From Eubacteriales bacterium (GTDB lineage: Bacteria > Bacillota > Clostridia > Oscillospirales > Oscillospiraceae): 53,540 nt of DNA. The stretch spans positions 1 through 53,540 of the forward strand of contig JAUNJE010000015.1 in NCBI GenBank assembly GCA_030533415.1, written 5' to 3'. The position numbers and the translations under genes are program-made. The notes beneath the pieces were generated by a model, which worked only from the letters and a program-made list of their open reading frames with translations, did not search any database and was not told the origin of the DNA. Numbering within the stretch: position 1 is the stretch's first letter; every line of letters starts with the position of its first letter. Positions 1-8,070 of the stretch are shown one piece after another.

Positions 1-44
1 TAGATTGCCTCCAAGTACAGAGAAAAAGCAAAACATGGCCTCCT

Positions 45-87
45 ACTGATTCTTTATAAAAAAGTTTCATTTTTATAAAGAATCAGT
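45..87. repeat. AT-rich perfect hairpin
   Basis: Two 18-base arms (45-62 and 70-87) are perfect reverse complements around a 7-base loop. The outer part of the stem carries ATCAGT, which recurs at 172-179 and, in the other orientation, near 4692. It lies downstream of galM (minus strand) and beyond the second hairpin at 132-169. A role in termination is possible, but there is no clean U-tract on either side. No coding sequence is visible between 1 and 197. Confidence 0.6.
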
Positions 88-131
88 ATGAGATAGAAAA
101 TCACGAAAACTTGTCTCATTATGATCTTCCT

Positions 132-169
132 ATTAAAAAGTTCCATTCTGACGAATGAAACTTTTTAAT
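132..169. terminator. AT-rich hairpin downstream of galM
   Basis: The arms 132-148 and 153-169 pair with a single mismatch around the loop TGAC. It lies 29 bases past the galM stop codon on the minus strand and is the likely 3' boundary of that transcript. The stem is AT-rich and shares the word AAAAAGTTTCATT with the hairpin at 45-87, so the two may be related repeat copies rather than a standard terminator. Confidence 0.45.
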
Positions 170-197
170 GGAATATCAGTATAAAAACGTCTCACGC

Positions 198-1211
198 TCA
201 GAAGAACCGGTACACCGTCTCGCTGTGGTATTTTTCTCCGGCCTTGGTAATGGGCTGGGGCCAGTCCTCGTGGTGCAGGCAGTCGGGATAGTATTGGGTC
301 TCCAGCGCTACGCCGGAACGCTTACCATAATATATGCCGCCCTTGCCCCGTTCGTCCAGAAAATTGCCGGCATAGAGCTGAATGCCGGGACAGTCGGTGC
401 TGACAGCCATGCTGCGCCCGGAGACCGGGTCGGACAAAATGGCACAGGGATTGCAGAAGACCTCCCAGTTGTGGTCATACCCGCCCTGCAGGCGCAGCGG
501 CTCGTAGTCTTGGCCGATGTCCCGGCCGATGGGTTTGGGGGAGCGGAAATCCATGGGGGTGCCGCTGACGCTCCGCAGTTCCCCAGTGGGAATATTTTCT
601 CTATCGTCAGGATTGAAGAAGCGGCCGGGCAGGATCAGAAGCTGGTCCATGGCGGCGCCGGTTTTCTCATGGCCTGCCAGATTGAAATAGCTGTGGTTGG
701 TCAGGTTGAACACTGTGTCCCGGTCGCAGACGGCGTCATAGCTGATGCGCAGATTGCCGCATGGCTCCAGCGTATAGGTGACATGGATCACGGCGTTGCC
801 GGGGAAGCCCTGGTCGCCGTGGGGGCTGTTCAGCGCCAGGGTGATGGCGTTTTCCCTGTGGGAGAGCACGCGCCAAAGCCGCTTGAAGTAGTATTCGGGG
901 CCGGAATGCAGGTTGTTGCCGTTTTCGTTGGGGGTCAGAGCGTAGGTCTTGTTGCCCAGAATGAAGCAGGCATTTTTCAGGCGGTTGGCATTACGGCCTA
1001 CGGTGGCGCCCAGGCAGGCGTCTCCCATACGGTAGCCGTTGCAGTCGTCATGGCCCAGGACAACGTCGGCAAGAACCCCGTTTTTGTCCGGAACAAACAG
1101 CCTGACCAGGGTCGCGCCGTAATCAGAGACAGCGGCAGACAACCCGCCGCAGGAGATTGTATACAAAAAAGTGGACTCCCCTGATGGCAAATTGCCGAAA
1201 AATTCTTTCAT
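198..1211 (-). CDS. galM: aldose 1-epimerase (mutarotase)
   Basis: Interconverts the alpha and beta anomers of glucose or galactose in the cytoplasm, feeding the Leloir pathway. The family signature NLTNHSYFNLAG with the catalytic His is present, and the C-terminal VALETQYYPD segment supplies the catalytic Glu. The first possible ATG is at 1229, but that codon overlaps the Shine-Dalgarno AAAGGAG. The ATG at 1211 sits 8 bases after GGAG and gives a 337-residue protein, a normal length for GalM. It is a single gene, divergent from nrdD, with a good promoter at 1276-1304. No galK, galT or galE is visible in the window, so the sugar context is unknown. Confidence 0.93.
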   Translation of the reverse strand: MKEFFGNLPSGESTFLYTISCGGLSAAVSDYGATLVRLFVPDKNGVLADVVLGHDDCNGYRMGDACLGATVGRNANRLKNACFILGNKTYALTPNENGNNLHSGPEYYFKRLWRVLSHRENAITLALNSPHGDQGFPGNAVIHVTYTLEPCGNLRISYDAVCDRDTVFNLTNHSYFNLAGHEKTGAAMDQLLILPGRFFNPDDRENIPTGELRSVSGTPMDFRSPKPIGRDIGQDYEPLRLQGGYDHNWEVFCNPCAILSDPVSGRSMAVSTDCPGIQLYAGNFLDERGKGGIYYGKRSGVALETQYYPDCLHHEDWPQPITKAGEKYHSETVYRFF

Positions 1212-1275
1212 GAAATTGGCTCCTTTCATTTTTCACCGGGAAAAAAGCAGAATTATGTTAAGAACGCTTTTTGTG

Positions 1276-1304
1276 ATTATACTATATTCCGTGCTTTATT
1301 TCAA
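1276..1304 (-). promoter_or_regulatory. galM promoter
   Basis: Read on the minus strand, a TTGAAA -35 (1304-1299) and a perfect TATAAT -10 (1281-1276) are separated by 17 bases. It is 65 bases upstream of the chosen galM start and points away from nrdD. Confidence 0.7.
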
Positions 1305-1406
1305 ACCTTTCTTTTGTGGTTTCCATAGAAAACAAAACTTTCCTCTGTTTCCCCGGTGGAAATTCGGCACCGCGAAAAAGGAAACTTTTTTATTTGAAAA
1401 ACGCGC

Positions 1407-1422
1407 ACACAATATTTTGTAT
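1407..1422 (+). promoter_or_regulatory. NrdR box 1 upstream of nrdD
   Basis: The sequence ACACAATATTTTGTAT matches the published NrdR-box consensus acaCwAtATaTwGtgt at 14 of 16 positions. It lies just upstream of the -35 element of the nrdD promoter, 32 bases from box 2, which is about three helical turns. Tandem boxes at this spacing are typical of NrdR-repressed ribonucleotide reductase operons. Confidence 0.85.
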
Positions 1423-1429
1423 CCAGGAC

Positions 1430-1457
1430 TTGACAAAACCACAATATATAGTATAAT
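1430..1457 (+). promoter_or_regulatory. nrdD promoter
   Basis: A perfect TTGACA (1430-1435) and a perfect TATAAT (1452-1457) are separated by 16 bases. Such a consensus promoter is expected to be strong unless repressed, and NrdR box 2 covers the spacer and the start of the -10. Confidence 0.85.
1439..1454 (+). promoter_or_regulatory. NrdR box 2 overlapping the nrdD promoter
   Basis: The sequence CCACAATATATAGTAT matches the NrdR consensus at 14 of 16 positions. It occupies the promoter spacer and the first three bases of the -10 hexamer, so NrdR binding would exclude RNA polymerase. The nrdR gene itself is not in this window. Confidence 0.85.
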
Positions 1458-1507
1458 AAGGCAGACATGAGAAATCATAGTACCATAGAATCCAAGGAGG
1501 AAGTCTC

Positions 1508-3685
1508 ATGAAGATTATCAAGCGAAATGGTGCCGAGGTCGTCTTCGACATCGACAAGATCATGATGGCCGTGACCAAGGCCAACAACGCAGTGGATGAA
1601 CAGGTGCGCATGACGCCCCTGCAGATTCAGCGGATTTCTCAGAGCGTGCAGATCGCCTGTGAGGAGATGGGCCGCAGCCCTTCCGTGGAGGAGATCCAGG
1701 ACCTGGTGGAGAAGGCCATCATGGCCCATGGGGCCTTTGAGGTTGCCAAGGAGTATATTACTTACCGCTATACCCGCAGCCTTTTGCGGCAGTCCAACAC
1801 CACCGATGACCGCATCCTGAGCCTGATTGAATGCAACAACGAGGAAGTCAAACAGGAAAACGCCAATAAAAACCCCACCATCAACGCCGTCCAGCGCGAT
1901 TACATGGCGGGCGAGGTCAGCAAGGATATCACCCGCCGCATCCTCCTGCCCCGGGAGATCGTGGCGGCCCATGAAGCCGGCATCATCCATTTCCATGATT
2001 CGGACTATTATGCCCAGCACATGCACAACTGTGACCTGGTGAACCTTGAGGATATGCTGCAGAACGGTACCGTGATTTCCGGGACCCTCATTGAAAAGCC
2101 CCATTCCTTCTCCACCGCCTGCAACATCGCTACCCAGATTATTGCCCAGGTAGCGTCCAATCAATACGGCGGCCAGTCCATTTCTCTGACCCATCTGGCT
2201 CCATTTGTCCAGATCAGCCGGGAAAAGATCCGCAAAACTGTGGAAAAAGAGATGAATGTGTTCGGCGTTTCCCCCACGGAGGAGGCGATCTCCAAGGTGG
2301 TGGAGGACCGTCTGCGGGAGGAGGTCCGCCGGGGTGTTCAGACCATCCAGTACCAGGTGGTGACCCTGATGACCACCAATGGCCAGGCCCCCTTCATCAC
2401 CGTGTTCATGTACCTGAACGAGGCAAGGTCGGAGCAGGAAAAGAGGGACCTCGCCATGATCATCGAGGAGACCCTGCGCCAGCGCTATGAGGGCGTCAAG
2501 AACGAAAAGGGCGTCTGGATCACCCCGGCCTTCCCCAAGCTGATCTATGTTCTGGAAGAGGACAATGTCAAAGAGGGGACCCCCTATTTCTACCTGACCC
2601 GCCTGGCCGCCGAGTGCACCGCCAAGCGCCTGGTTCCCGACTATATCTCTGAAAAGAAGATGCTGGAGCTGAAGGTGGATAAGAATGGGGAAGGCCACTG
2701 CTATACCTGCATGGGCTGCCGTTCCTTCCTGACCCCCTATGTCGATCCCGAAACCAACCAGCCCAAGTACTATGGCCGTTTCAACCAGGGCGTTGTCACC
2801 ATCAACCTGGTGGATGTGGCCCTGTCTTCCGGCCGGGATATGGGAAAATTCTGGGAGATTTTCGACGAGCGGCTGGAGCTGTGCCATCAGGCGCTGCTGT
2901 GCCGCCATGAGCGGCTGAAGGGGACCCTGTCTGACGCCGCGCCCATCCTGTGGCAGTATGGCGCCCTGGCCCGGCTGGAAAAAGGCGAGCCTATTGACAA
3001 GCTGCTCTACGGCGGCTACTCCACCATCTCTTTGGGCTATGCGGGCCTGTACGAGTGCGTCAAGTACATGACGGGCAAGTCCCATACCGACGAAGAGGCC
3101 AAGCCCTTTGCCCTGCAGGTCATGCAGCACATGAACGACGCCTGCAAGACCTGGAAAGCCCAGCATAACATTGACTTCTCCCTCTATGGGACGCCTCTGG
3201 AATCCACCACCTATAAATTTGCCAAGTGCCTGCAAAAGCGGTTCGGCACGGTCCCCGGCATCACAGACAAGAGCTATATCACCAACTCTTATCATGTCCA
3301 TGTGACGGAGCCGATCGATGCCTTCACCAAGCTGGCCTTTGAGGCGGAGTTCCAGCAGCTCTCTCCCGGCGGCGCCATCAGCTATGTGGAGGTTCCCAAC
3401 ATGCAAAATAACATTGACGCCGTGCTGGAGGTCATGCAGTTTATTTACGACCATATCATGTATGCCGAACTGAACACCAAGTCCGATTACTGCCAATGCT
3501 GCGGCTTTGACGGTGAGATCGAGATTCAGGAGGACGATGGTAAGCTGGTGTGGGTGTGTCCCCAGTGCGGCAACAGGGATCAGAACAAGATGAATGTTGC
3601 CCGGCGCACCTGCGGCTATATCGGGACCCAGTTCTGGAACCAGGGCAGAACCCAGGAGATCAAGGACCGGGTGCTGCACCTGTAA
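1508..3685 (+). CDS. nrdD: anaerobic (class III) ribonucleoside-triphosphate reductase
   Basis: Reduces ribonucleoside triphosphates to deoxyribonucleotides in anaerobes, using a glycyl radical installed by the radical-SAM activase NrdG. The 725-residue protein starts with an ATP-cone allosteric domain (about residues 3-90). The large barrel domain follows. A C-terminal zinc ribbon is built from CQCCG and CPQCG, and the glycyl-radical motif RRTCGYIG has Gly near 703. GGAGG lies 7 bases before the ATG. Transcription should be controlled by the two NrdR boxes overlapping its promoter. An activase normally sits just downstream, but here the next gene is a small FakA-like protein, so nrdG must be elsewhere. 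Confidence 0.97.
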   Translation: MKIIKRNGAEVVFDIDKIMMAVTKANNAVDEQVRMTPLQIQRISQSVQIACEEMGRSPSVEEIQDLVEKAIMAHGAFEVAKEYITYRYTRSLLRQSNTTDDRILSLIECNNEEVKQENANKNPTINAVQRDYMAGEVSKDITRRILLPREIVAAHEAGIIHFHDSDYYAQHMHNCDLVNLEDMLQNGTVISGTLIEKPHSFSTACNIATQIIAQVASNQYGGQSISLTHLAPFVQISREKIRKTVEKEMNVFGVSPTEEAISKVVEDRLREEVRRGVQTIQYQVVTLMTTNGQAPFITVFMYLNEARSEQEKRDLAMIIEETLRQRYEGVKNEKGVWITPAFPKLIYVLEEDNVKEGTPYFYLTRLAAECTAKRLVPDYISEKKMLELKVDKNGEGHCYTCMGCRSFLTPYVDPETNQPKYYGRFNQGVVTINLVDVALSSGRDMGKFWEIFDERLELCHQALLCRHERLKGTLSDAAPILWQYGALARLEKGEPIDKLLYGGYSTISLGYAGLYECVKYMTGKSHTDEEAKPFALQVMQHMNDACKTWKAQHNIDFSLYGTPLESTTYKFAKCLQKRFGTVPGITDKSYITNSYHVHVTEPIDAFTKLAFEAEFQQLSPGGAISYVEVPNMQNNIDAVLEVMQFIYDHIMYAELNTKSDYCQCCGFDGEIEIQEDDGKLVWVCPQCGNRDQNKMNVARRTCGYIGTQFWNQGRTQEIKDRVLHL

Positions 3686-3715
3686 AAGAATGCAAACGAT
3701 TTGGGGGAGTAATTT

Positions 3716-3967
3716 ATGACAGAATTTCGTTATGATACCCAGCTTCTCATCGAAGGCCATGACCTGGATGAGGACGCCATCAACGATTACTTCGTTGAGA
3801 ATTTCAAGGGCGACTGCCTGCTGGCGGTAGGGGATGAGGATTTGATCAAGATCCACTACCACACCAACGAACCCTGGAAGGTACTGGAATACTGCGCCAC
3901 CCTGGGCGAGATTTTCGACATCGTGGTGGAGGATATGGACCGCCAGGCAAGGGGCCTGAAAGGGTAA
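3716..3967 (+). CDS. small stand-alone FakA/YloV-type middle-domain protein
   Basis: The 83-residue protein resembles the middle domain of the fatty-acid kinase FakA (YloV, DAK/DegV-linked family). The pattern is LLIEG-x-DLDEDAINDYF, then GDCLLAVGDEDLIKIHYHTNEPWKVLEY, then GEIFDIVVEDMDRQARGL. In FakA this domain lies between the ATP-binding DhaL domain and the C-terminal domain. Here it stands alone, with neither. GGGGGAG is 6 bases before the ATG. It is 30 bases downstream of nrdD and probably cotranscribed with it. The biochemical role is unknown; databases tend to label such proteins as kinase to dihydroxyacetone kinase. The family match is by eye. Confidence 0.75.
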   Translation: MTEFRYDTQLLIEGHDLDEDAINDYFVENFKGDCLLAVGDEDLIKIHYHTNEPWKVLEYCATLGEIFDIVVEDMDRQARGLKG

Positions 3968-4089
3968 AAGCAAAAGAGCGGCTCAAACGCCGCAGCCTTA
4001 TAAGGAAGGATTTATCAAAGGATAAGACCAACCGAAAGCCGATTTTTTCGTGAATCTGCTATTGTACAAAAATTATGGTGGAATAAGTC

Positions 4090-4566
4090 ATGGACATTTC
4101 TTATGTGGAAGAGGGCAATAAATTTAATTACAGAGCTTGTGCTGTTATCATTTCAAATCATAAAATACTTGCCATGCACGATGAGCGCTCACCCTATTAC
4201 TATCTTCCCGGCGGAAGAGTCCAAATGGGAGAAACGGCAGAACAAGCAGTAATCCGGGAAGTTGAAGAAGAGTTGAATATCACACCAGATATCGTTCGTC
4301 CTCTGTGGTTAAATCAAGCTTTCTTTACGGAAGATGTGGATCATCTGAATTATCACGAAATCTGCATTTACTTTCTGATGGATATTTCCCATACCGATCT
4401 GTTAAGAAAAGGGGAACGTTTTACATTAACGGAGGGGCGGCATATACATGATTTTGAGTGGCTCCCCTTTGAAAGATTGAAAGACGAATATTTCTATCCC
4501 CTATTCTTGAAAACGGATATTTATTGTCTGCCGGAACAATTTACGATCAGAACGGAAATCGAGTGA
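4090..4566 (+). CDS. NUDIX hydrolase
   Basis: A cytoplasmic 158-residue NUDIX protein that should hydrolyse a nucleoside-diphosphate-linked substrate. The NUDIX box is clear: GRVQMGETAEQAVIREVEEEL fits G-x5-E-x7-REVxEE, with the metal-binding REVEEE glutamates intact. The preceding YYYLPGG strand is also typical. The substrate cannot be inferred. GGTGGA lies 7 bases upstream of the ATG. The gene is visibly more AT-rich than nrdD and uses A/T-ending codons freely, which suggests recent acquisition. It is closed by the strong hairpin at 4634-4670. Confidence 0.88.
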   Translation: MDISYVEEGNKFNYRACAVIISNHKILAMHDERSPYYYLPGGRVQMGETAEQAVIREVEEELNITPDIVRPLWLNQAFFTEDVDHLNYHEICIYFLMDISHTDLLRKGERFTLTEGRHIHDFEWLPFERLKDEYFYPLFLKTDIYCLPEQFTIRTEIE

Positions 4567-4633
4567 TGACATCTTTCGCTATGTTTTGGCAGTAACAAAC
4601 AGGAAAACTGTCCGCGCAGTTTCCAAAGGCAAT

Positions 4634-4670
4634 AAAAAGGTGTAGCACCCTTTCGGTGTTACACCTTTTT
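4634..4670. terminator. bidirectional intrinsic terminator
   Basis: A 16-base stem with one G-T wobble closes a CTTTC loop. It has A5 on the left and T5 on the right, so it can act on both strands. It separates the NUDIX gene (+) from the YitT-type gene (-), which converge here. Confidence 0.85.
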
Positions 4671-4750
4671 GCTGATAAAAAACTTCCTTATCATACTGAT
4701 ATTCTTTCAAACAGTATCAGGCGGTCTTTGCCCGGGCCGCTCGTTTCCTT

Positions 4751-5353
4751 TCAAAACCGGATCCTCTGGATCCAGCCGATGATCTGGCCGGACAGTACCA
4801 CGGTCAGCAGGGAATAGCCGATCCGTTTCAGTGGGATGTAGCTTAAGGACAGCCCCAGCACCGTCAGGTCGCTGATCAGGTACAGCCACTGAATCGGGAT
4901 CTTTGTCAGCCGGTTCAGGCTCATGGCCAGAGCGTCGTCGCCGCTGGTGGCGCCGCCCACCCGGACGCAAAGCCCCGCGCCGATGCCGATGAACAGGGCT
5001 CCTACGATGGAAGCGGTCAGCGGCATGCTTGCGATTTGGGGCCACAGGGGCGGGAACCGTTCGCAGACCGCATAGGCGGTGGAGTAGCCGCAGGAGGCCG
5101 CGATGGAATAGCCGATAAAGTCCCGTCCCAAAGTCCGCCAGCCCAAGGCGTAACAGGAAGCGTTGAGAACGAAGCTGGAGATGGCAGGGGAAAGATGAAA
5201 CCAATGGGCAAGCAGCAAAATCAGTCCGAAAATGCCGCCTTCGGTGACACCCGACAGGGCGTGGATATTGTACATGCCGAAGGCCTGAAAGGCGGATGCC
5301 AAAAAGGCGACAAGGCAGTAAGCCGGTTTCAATTTTGGAAAATGCAGGGCCAT
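4751..5353 (-). CDS. YitT-family membrane protein
   Basis: An integral membrane protein of about 200 residues with five or six hydrophobic segments. It has the YitT (DUF161) glycine motifs GVTEGGIFGLILLL near the N-terminus and VGGATSGDDALAMSL near residue 145. It lacks the C-terminal cytoplasmic DUF2179 domain of full-length YitT proteins. No transport substrate is known. The open frame continues 64 codons upstream into tmcAL, but the ATG at 5353 starts the conserved part. AAAGGAG lies about 14 bases before it, a long spacing, so the exact start is uncertain. It follows tmcAL by 64 bases on the same strand and may be cotranscribed. Confidence 0.8.
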   Translation of the reverse strand: MALHFPKLKPAYCLVAFLASAFQAFGMYNIHALSGVTEGGIFGLILLLAHWFHLSPAISSFVLNASCYALGWRTLGRDFIGYSIAASCGYSTAYAVCERFPPLWPQIASMPLTASIVGALFIGIGAGLCVRVGGATSGDDALAMSLNRLTKIPIQWLYLISDLTVLGLSLSYIPLKRIGYSLLTVVLSGQIIGWIQRIRF

Positions 5354-5417
5354 TTTCTGAATGTTTTCTCCTTTATTTTCTGACTTCCGGACACTATAGC
5401 ATGGAAAGCAGTGCTTG

Positions 5418-6575
5418 TCAAGGGATGGGATGGGCGTAATACACGCGCCGCTGCTGCTCTGCTCCCGGCGGTTCGGGACCGTCAAGGCAGAATAGGCCGT
5501 ACAGGTCCCCGGCCCGTGTTTCCAGCTCCCAGTAGGGGTGGGCAATGGCCTGCCCCGCGTTGAGGAAATTGCCTCTTTTCCTGGCCGCGTTCAAAATGCC
5601 CCGGCCTTTGTCGTTAAATGCCAGCACCCGGACATAGGGAGGGGGAGCGTCCATCATGCGTTTCGTAATGCCGAGGAAGGCGCACATCACCATCCGGTCA
5701 AGCCGGGAGCGGGTGTAGCGCTTGGATTTGGCGGCGGTGAGAATGGCCTCCAGGCCGGATTCCCGGCGGCAGGCGTGCATGAGCTTCCGCCAAAGTCCCT
5801 CGCTGCCATAGGGAAGGGCCTCGAATTCGGCATCCGTCATGGTGCGAAGCTTTCCGAGAATGGCCCGCTCCCCGGTGGCCAGGCTGTGCAGAGGCGCGTT
5901 TTCCAGAACCGGACGGGCCGTGGCGGGGACATAGGGCTTCCAATCGTGCCCTGCCAGCATGAGCCGCCGCAGCGCCGTGGCGGAGGGATTTTCCGGATCC
6001 GCGCTTTCCGCATGGTAGCTGCCCTCCCGGAGAATGGGGAAGGGCGTAAGCCCGGAACCCTGAGAAAGGATGGCTTTGCAGTATTCCACAGCCAGAATGT
6101 TGTTGGGCTGGGAAAGAACCGCACCGGGAAGCCCCAGCCCCTCCAGAGCCGCCTGCCGGGCGGCTGGGAAGGACAGGCCCGTATCCAGCTCCCGGCGCAG
6201 CAGGGGCGGAAAATCTTCGGAAAGCAGCGCCTGGGCGGTGCGCATCAGCGCGTCACTCTCCCCGGTTTCCGCGCCGAAGCATAAGGTACCGCATATTTGG
6301 GACAACACGCGCACGCCTTCCGCGGCGAAGCCCTCGGCGGAGGACAGGGCGGCCGTCACGGGAAGCTCCAGCACCAGGTCGGCGCCGGTCAGAACCGCCG
6401 CCTTTGCCCGCAGGGACTTGTCGATCAGGGCGGGAGCGCCCCGCTGGACGAAATTGCCGCTCATGGCGCAGACCACGGCGCAATCTTCGCCAAAGTCCGA
6501 CCGGATGCGTGCGATCAGCTTCTGATGCCCCAGATGCAGGGGATTGTATTCGCATACGATACCGACGGTTATCAA
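5418..6575 (-). CDS. tmcAL: tRNA(Met) cytidine acetate ligase
   Basis: TmcAL (YlbM family) activates acetate with ATP and transfers it to C34 of elongator tRNA-Met, forming N4-acetylcytidine. The nucleotidyltransferase HxGH signature is present in GIVCEYNPLHLGHQ, near residues 5-18, followed by MSGNFVQRGAPA. The open frame extends to an ATG at 6680 but has no support there. The TTG at 6575 has AAAAGGAGG 7 bases upstream and gives MITVGIVCEYNP, the expected N-terminus (385 residues). It is divergent from ackA, whose substrate and product chemistry also centres on acetate. Confidence 0.93.
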   Translation of the reverse strand: MITVGIVCEYNPLHLGHQKLIARIRSDFGEDCAVVCAMSGNFVQRGAPALIDKSLRAKAAVLTGADLVLELPVTAALSSAEGFAAEGVRVLSQICGTLCFGAETGESDALMRTAQALLSEDFPPLLRRELDTGLSFPAARQAALEGLGLPGAVLSQPNNILAVEYCKAILSQGSGLTPFPILREGSYHAESADPENPSATALRRLMLAGHDWKPYVPATARPVLENAPLHSLATGERAILGKLRTMTDAEFEALPYGSEGLWRKLMHACRRESGLEAILTAAKSKRYTRSRLDRMVMCAFLGITKRMMDAPPPYVRVLAFNDKGRGILNAARKRGNFLNAGQAIAHPYWELETRAGDLYGLFCLDGPEPPGAEQQRRVYYAHPIP

Positions 6576-6614
6576 AAATATCCCTCCTTTTCCCAAAAAA
6601 ATTCTTCTGAGGGG

Positions 6615-6643
6615 TTGAGAAATTGGGAAATATAAACTATAAT
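6615..6643 (+). promoter_or_regulatory. ackA promoter
   Basis: TTGAGA (6615-6620), a 17-base spacer and a perfect TATAAT (6638-6643), about 70 bases before the ackA start. Confidence 0.75.
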
Positions 6644-6713
6644 ACAAATAGCTGTGGTTATCATACCATGTTTTCTGCAAAATGAAAATATTTATTTAGG
6701 AGGCTTTTCCCCA

Positions 6714-7904
6714 ATGAATGTTCTGATTATCAATGCCGGCTCTTCCAGCCTGAAGTATCAGCTGATGAACCCCGAGACCGGCGCCGTGTCCGCCAAGGGC
6801 CTGTGCGAGCGTATTTACATTGACGGCCGTCTGACCCACAACGCAAACGGCAAGAAGGTCGTGAAGGACATCCCCATGCCCAGCCACTCCGAAGCCATTG
6901 AGGCGGTCCTTGCCATTCTGGTTGACCCCGTGGACGGTGTGATCAAGTCCACCGATGAAATCGATGCCGTGGGCCACCGCGTCCTGCATGGCGGCATGGA
7001 GTTCTTTGATTCCTGCATCATCAATGATGAAGTCATCGCGGCCATTGAAAAGTGCATCCCCCTTGGCCCCCTGCACAACCCCGCCAACCTGATGGGTATC
7101 CGCGCCTGCCAGGCGGTCATGCCCAAGACCCCCCAGGTCGCCGTGTTCGATACCGCATTCCATATGACCATGCCTCCCGTGGCATACCGCTATGCCATCC
7201 CCACCGAGTACTATCAGAATGACTCCATCCGCCGTTACGGCTTCCACGGCACCTCCCACAAGTATGTCACCAAGCGGGCCATTGAACTGATGGGCACCAA
7301 GGACATCAAGCTGGTCAACTGCCACCTGGGCAACGGTTCTTCCCTGTCCGCTGTCAAGGACGGAAAGTGCCAGGATACCTCCATGGGCCTGACTCCTCTG
7401 GCCGGCGTTCCCATGGGTACCCGCTCCGGCGATTTGGACGCCGCTGTTGCCCAGTTCATTATGAACAAGTACGGCATGAGTGCTGACGAGTGCCTGAACA
7501 TGCTGAACAAGAAGTCCGGCGTGTTGGCTCTGTCCGGTGTTTCTTCCGACTTCCGTGATATCGAGGAAGGCTCCGCTGCCGGCAACGGGGACTGCACCCT
7601 GGCGCTGGACAAATTCGCTTATGAGGTCCGCAAGTACATCGGCTCCTATGCCGCCGCTCTGGGCGGACTGGACTGCCTGGTGTTTACCGCCGGTGTAGGC
7701 GAAAACTCCGCTTCTATGCGGGCACGGATCTGCTCTGGGCTGGAGTTCCTGGGGGTGAAGCTCGACCCCGAGAAGAACAATGTCCGGGGCAAGGAGGCCA
7801 TCATCTCCGCAGACGATTCCAAGGTCACCGTCTGGGTCATCCCCACCAACGAAGAGCTGATGATCGCCCAGGATACTGCCGAGCTGGTCAACGCCGCAAA
7901 GTAA
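6714..7904 (+). CDS. ackA: acetate kinase
   Basis: Converts acetyl phosphate and ADP to acetate and ATP, the energy-yielding end of acetate fermentation. The 396-residue protein has all the ASKHA landmarks: MNVLIINAGSSSLKY at the N-terminus, GHRVLHGG, FDTAFHMTMP, GFHGTSHKYV and CHLGNGSS. The frame opens earlier, but the ATG at 6714 follows AGGAGG by 10 bases and matches the family N-terminus. No phosphotransacetylase gene (pta) lies beside it. A GC-rich hairpin follows the stop codon. Confidence 0.97.
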   Translation: MNVLIINAGSSSLKYQLMNPETGAVSAKGLCERIYIDGRLTHNANGKKVVKDIPMPSHSEAIEAVLAILVDPVDGVIKSTDEIDAVGHRVLHGGMEFFDSCIINDEVIAAIEKCIPLGPLHNPANLMGIRACQAVMPKTPQVAVFDTAFHMTMPPVAYRYAIPTEYYQNDSIRRYGFHGTSHKYVTKRAIELMGTKDIKLVNCHLGNGSSLSAVKDGKCQDTSMGLTPLAGVPMGTRSGDLDAAVAQFIMNKYGMSADECLNMLNKKSGVLALSGVSSDFRDIEEGSAAGNGDCTLALDKFAYEVRKYIGSYAAALGGLDCLVFTAGVGENSASMRARICSGLEFLGVKLDPEKNNVRGKEAIISADDSKVTVWVIPTNEELMIAQDTAELVNAAK

Positions 7905-7920
7905 GTTTCCCAAAGGCAGG

Positions 7921-7943
7921 AGCCGCCGCTTTATGCGGCGGCT
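7921..7943 (+). terminator. ackA terminator
   Basis: A perfect 9-base GC-rich stem (AGCCGCCGC / GCGGCGGCT) around TTTAT starts 17 bases after the ackA stop. The following CTTTGAACGTTT is only a weak U-tract. Confidence 0.65.
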
Positions 7944-8070
7944 CTTTGAACGTTTGGAAATAACGGCGCGGCAGCACCCGATACTCCTTTACACCAGGGA
8001 CCTTGAATGTCCTGCGGTCCGGGCGTGCCGCATTGGGCCGATAAGCATTTTATAATGAGAGGAAATAAAA

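Noticed and set aside
1475-3973. An 832-codon open frame antisense to nrdD, and similar long antisense frames over ackA, the M29 peptidase and the UPF0210 gene
   Set aside because: These mirror strongly biased codon use in GC-rich genes on the other strand. They have no ribosome-binding sites, no family resemblance, and low-complexity His/Gly/Leu/Val-rich translations.
5354-5545. A 64-codon N-terminal extension of the YitT-type protein
   Set aside because: It reads back into tmcAL, is not hydrophobic, and the conserved family start is at the ATG at 5353.
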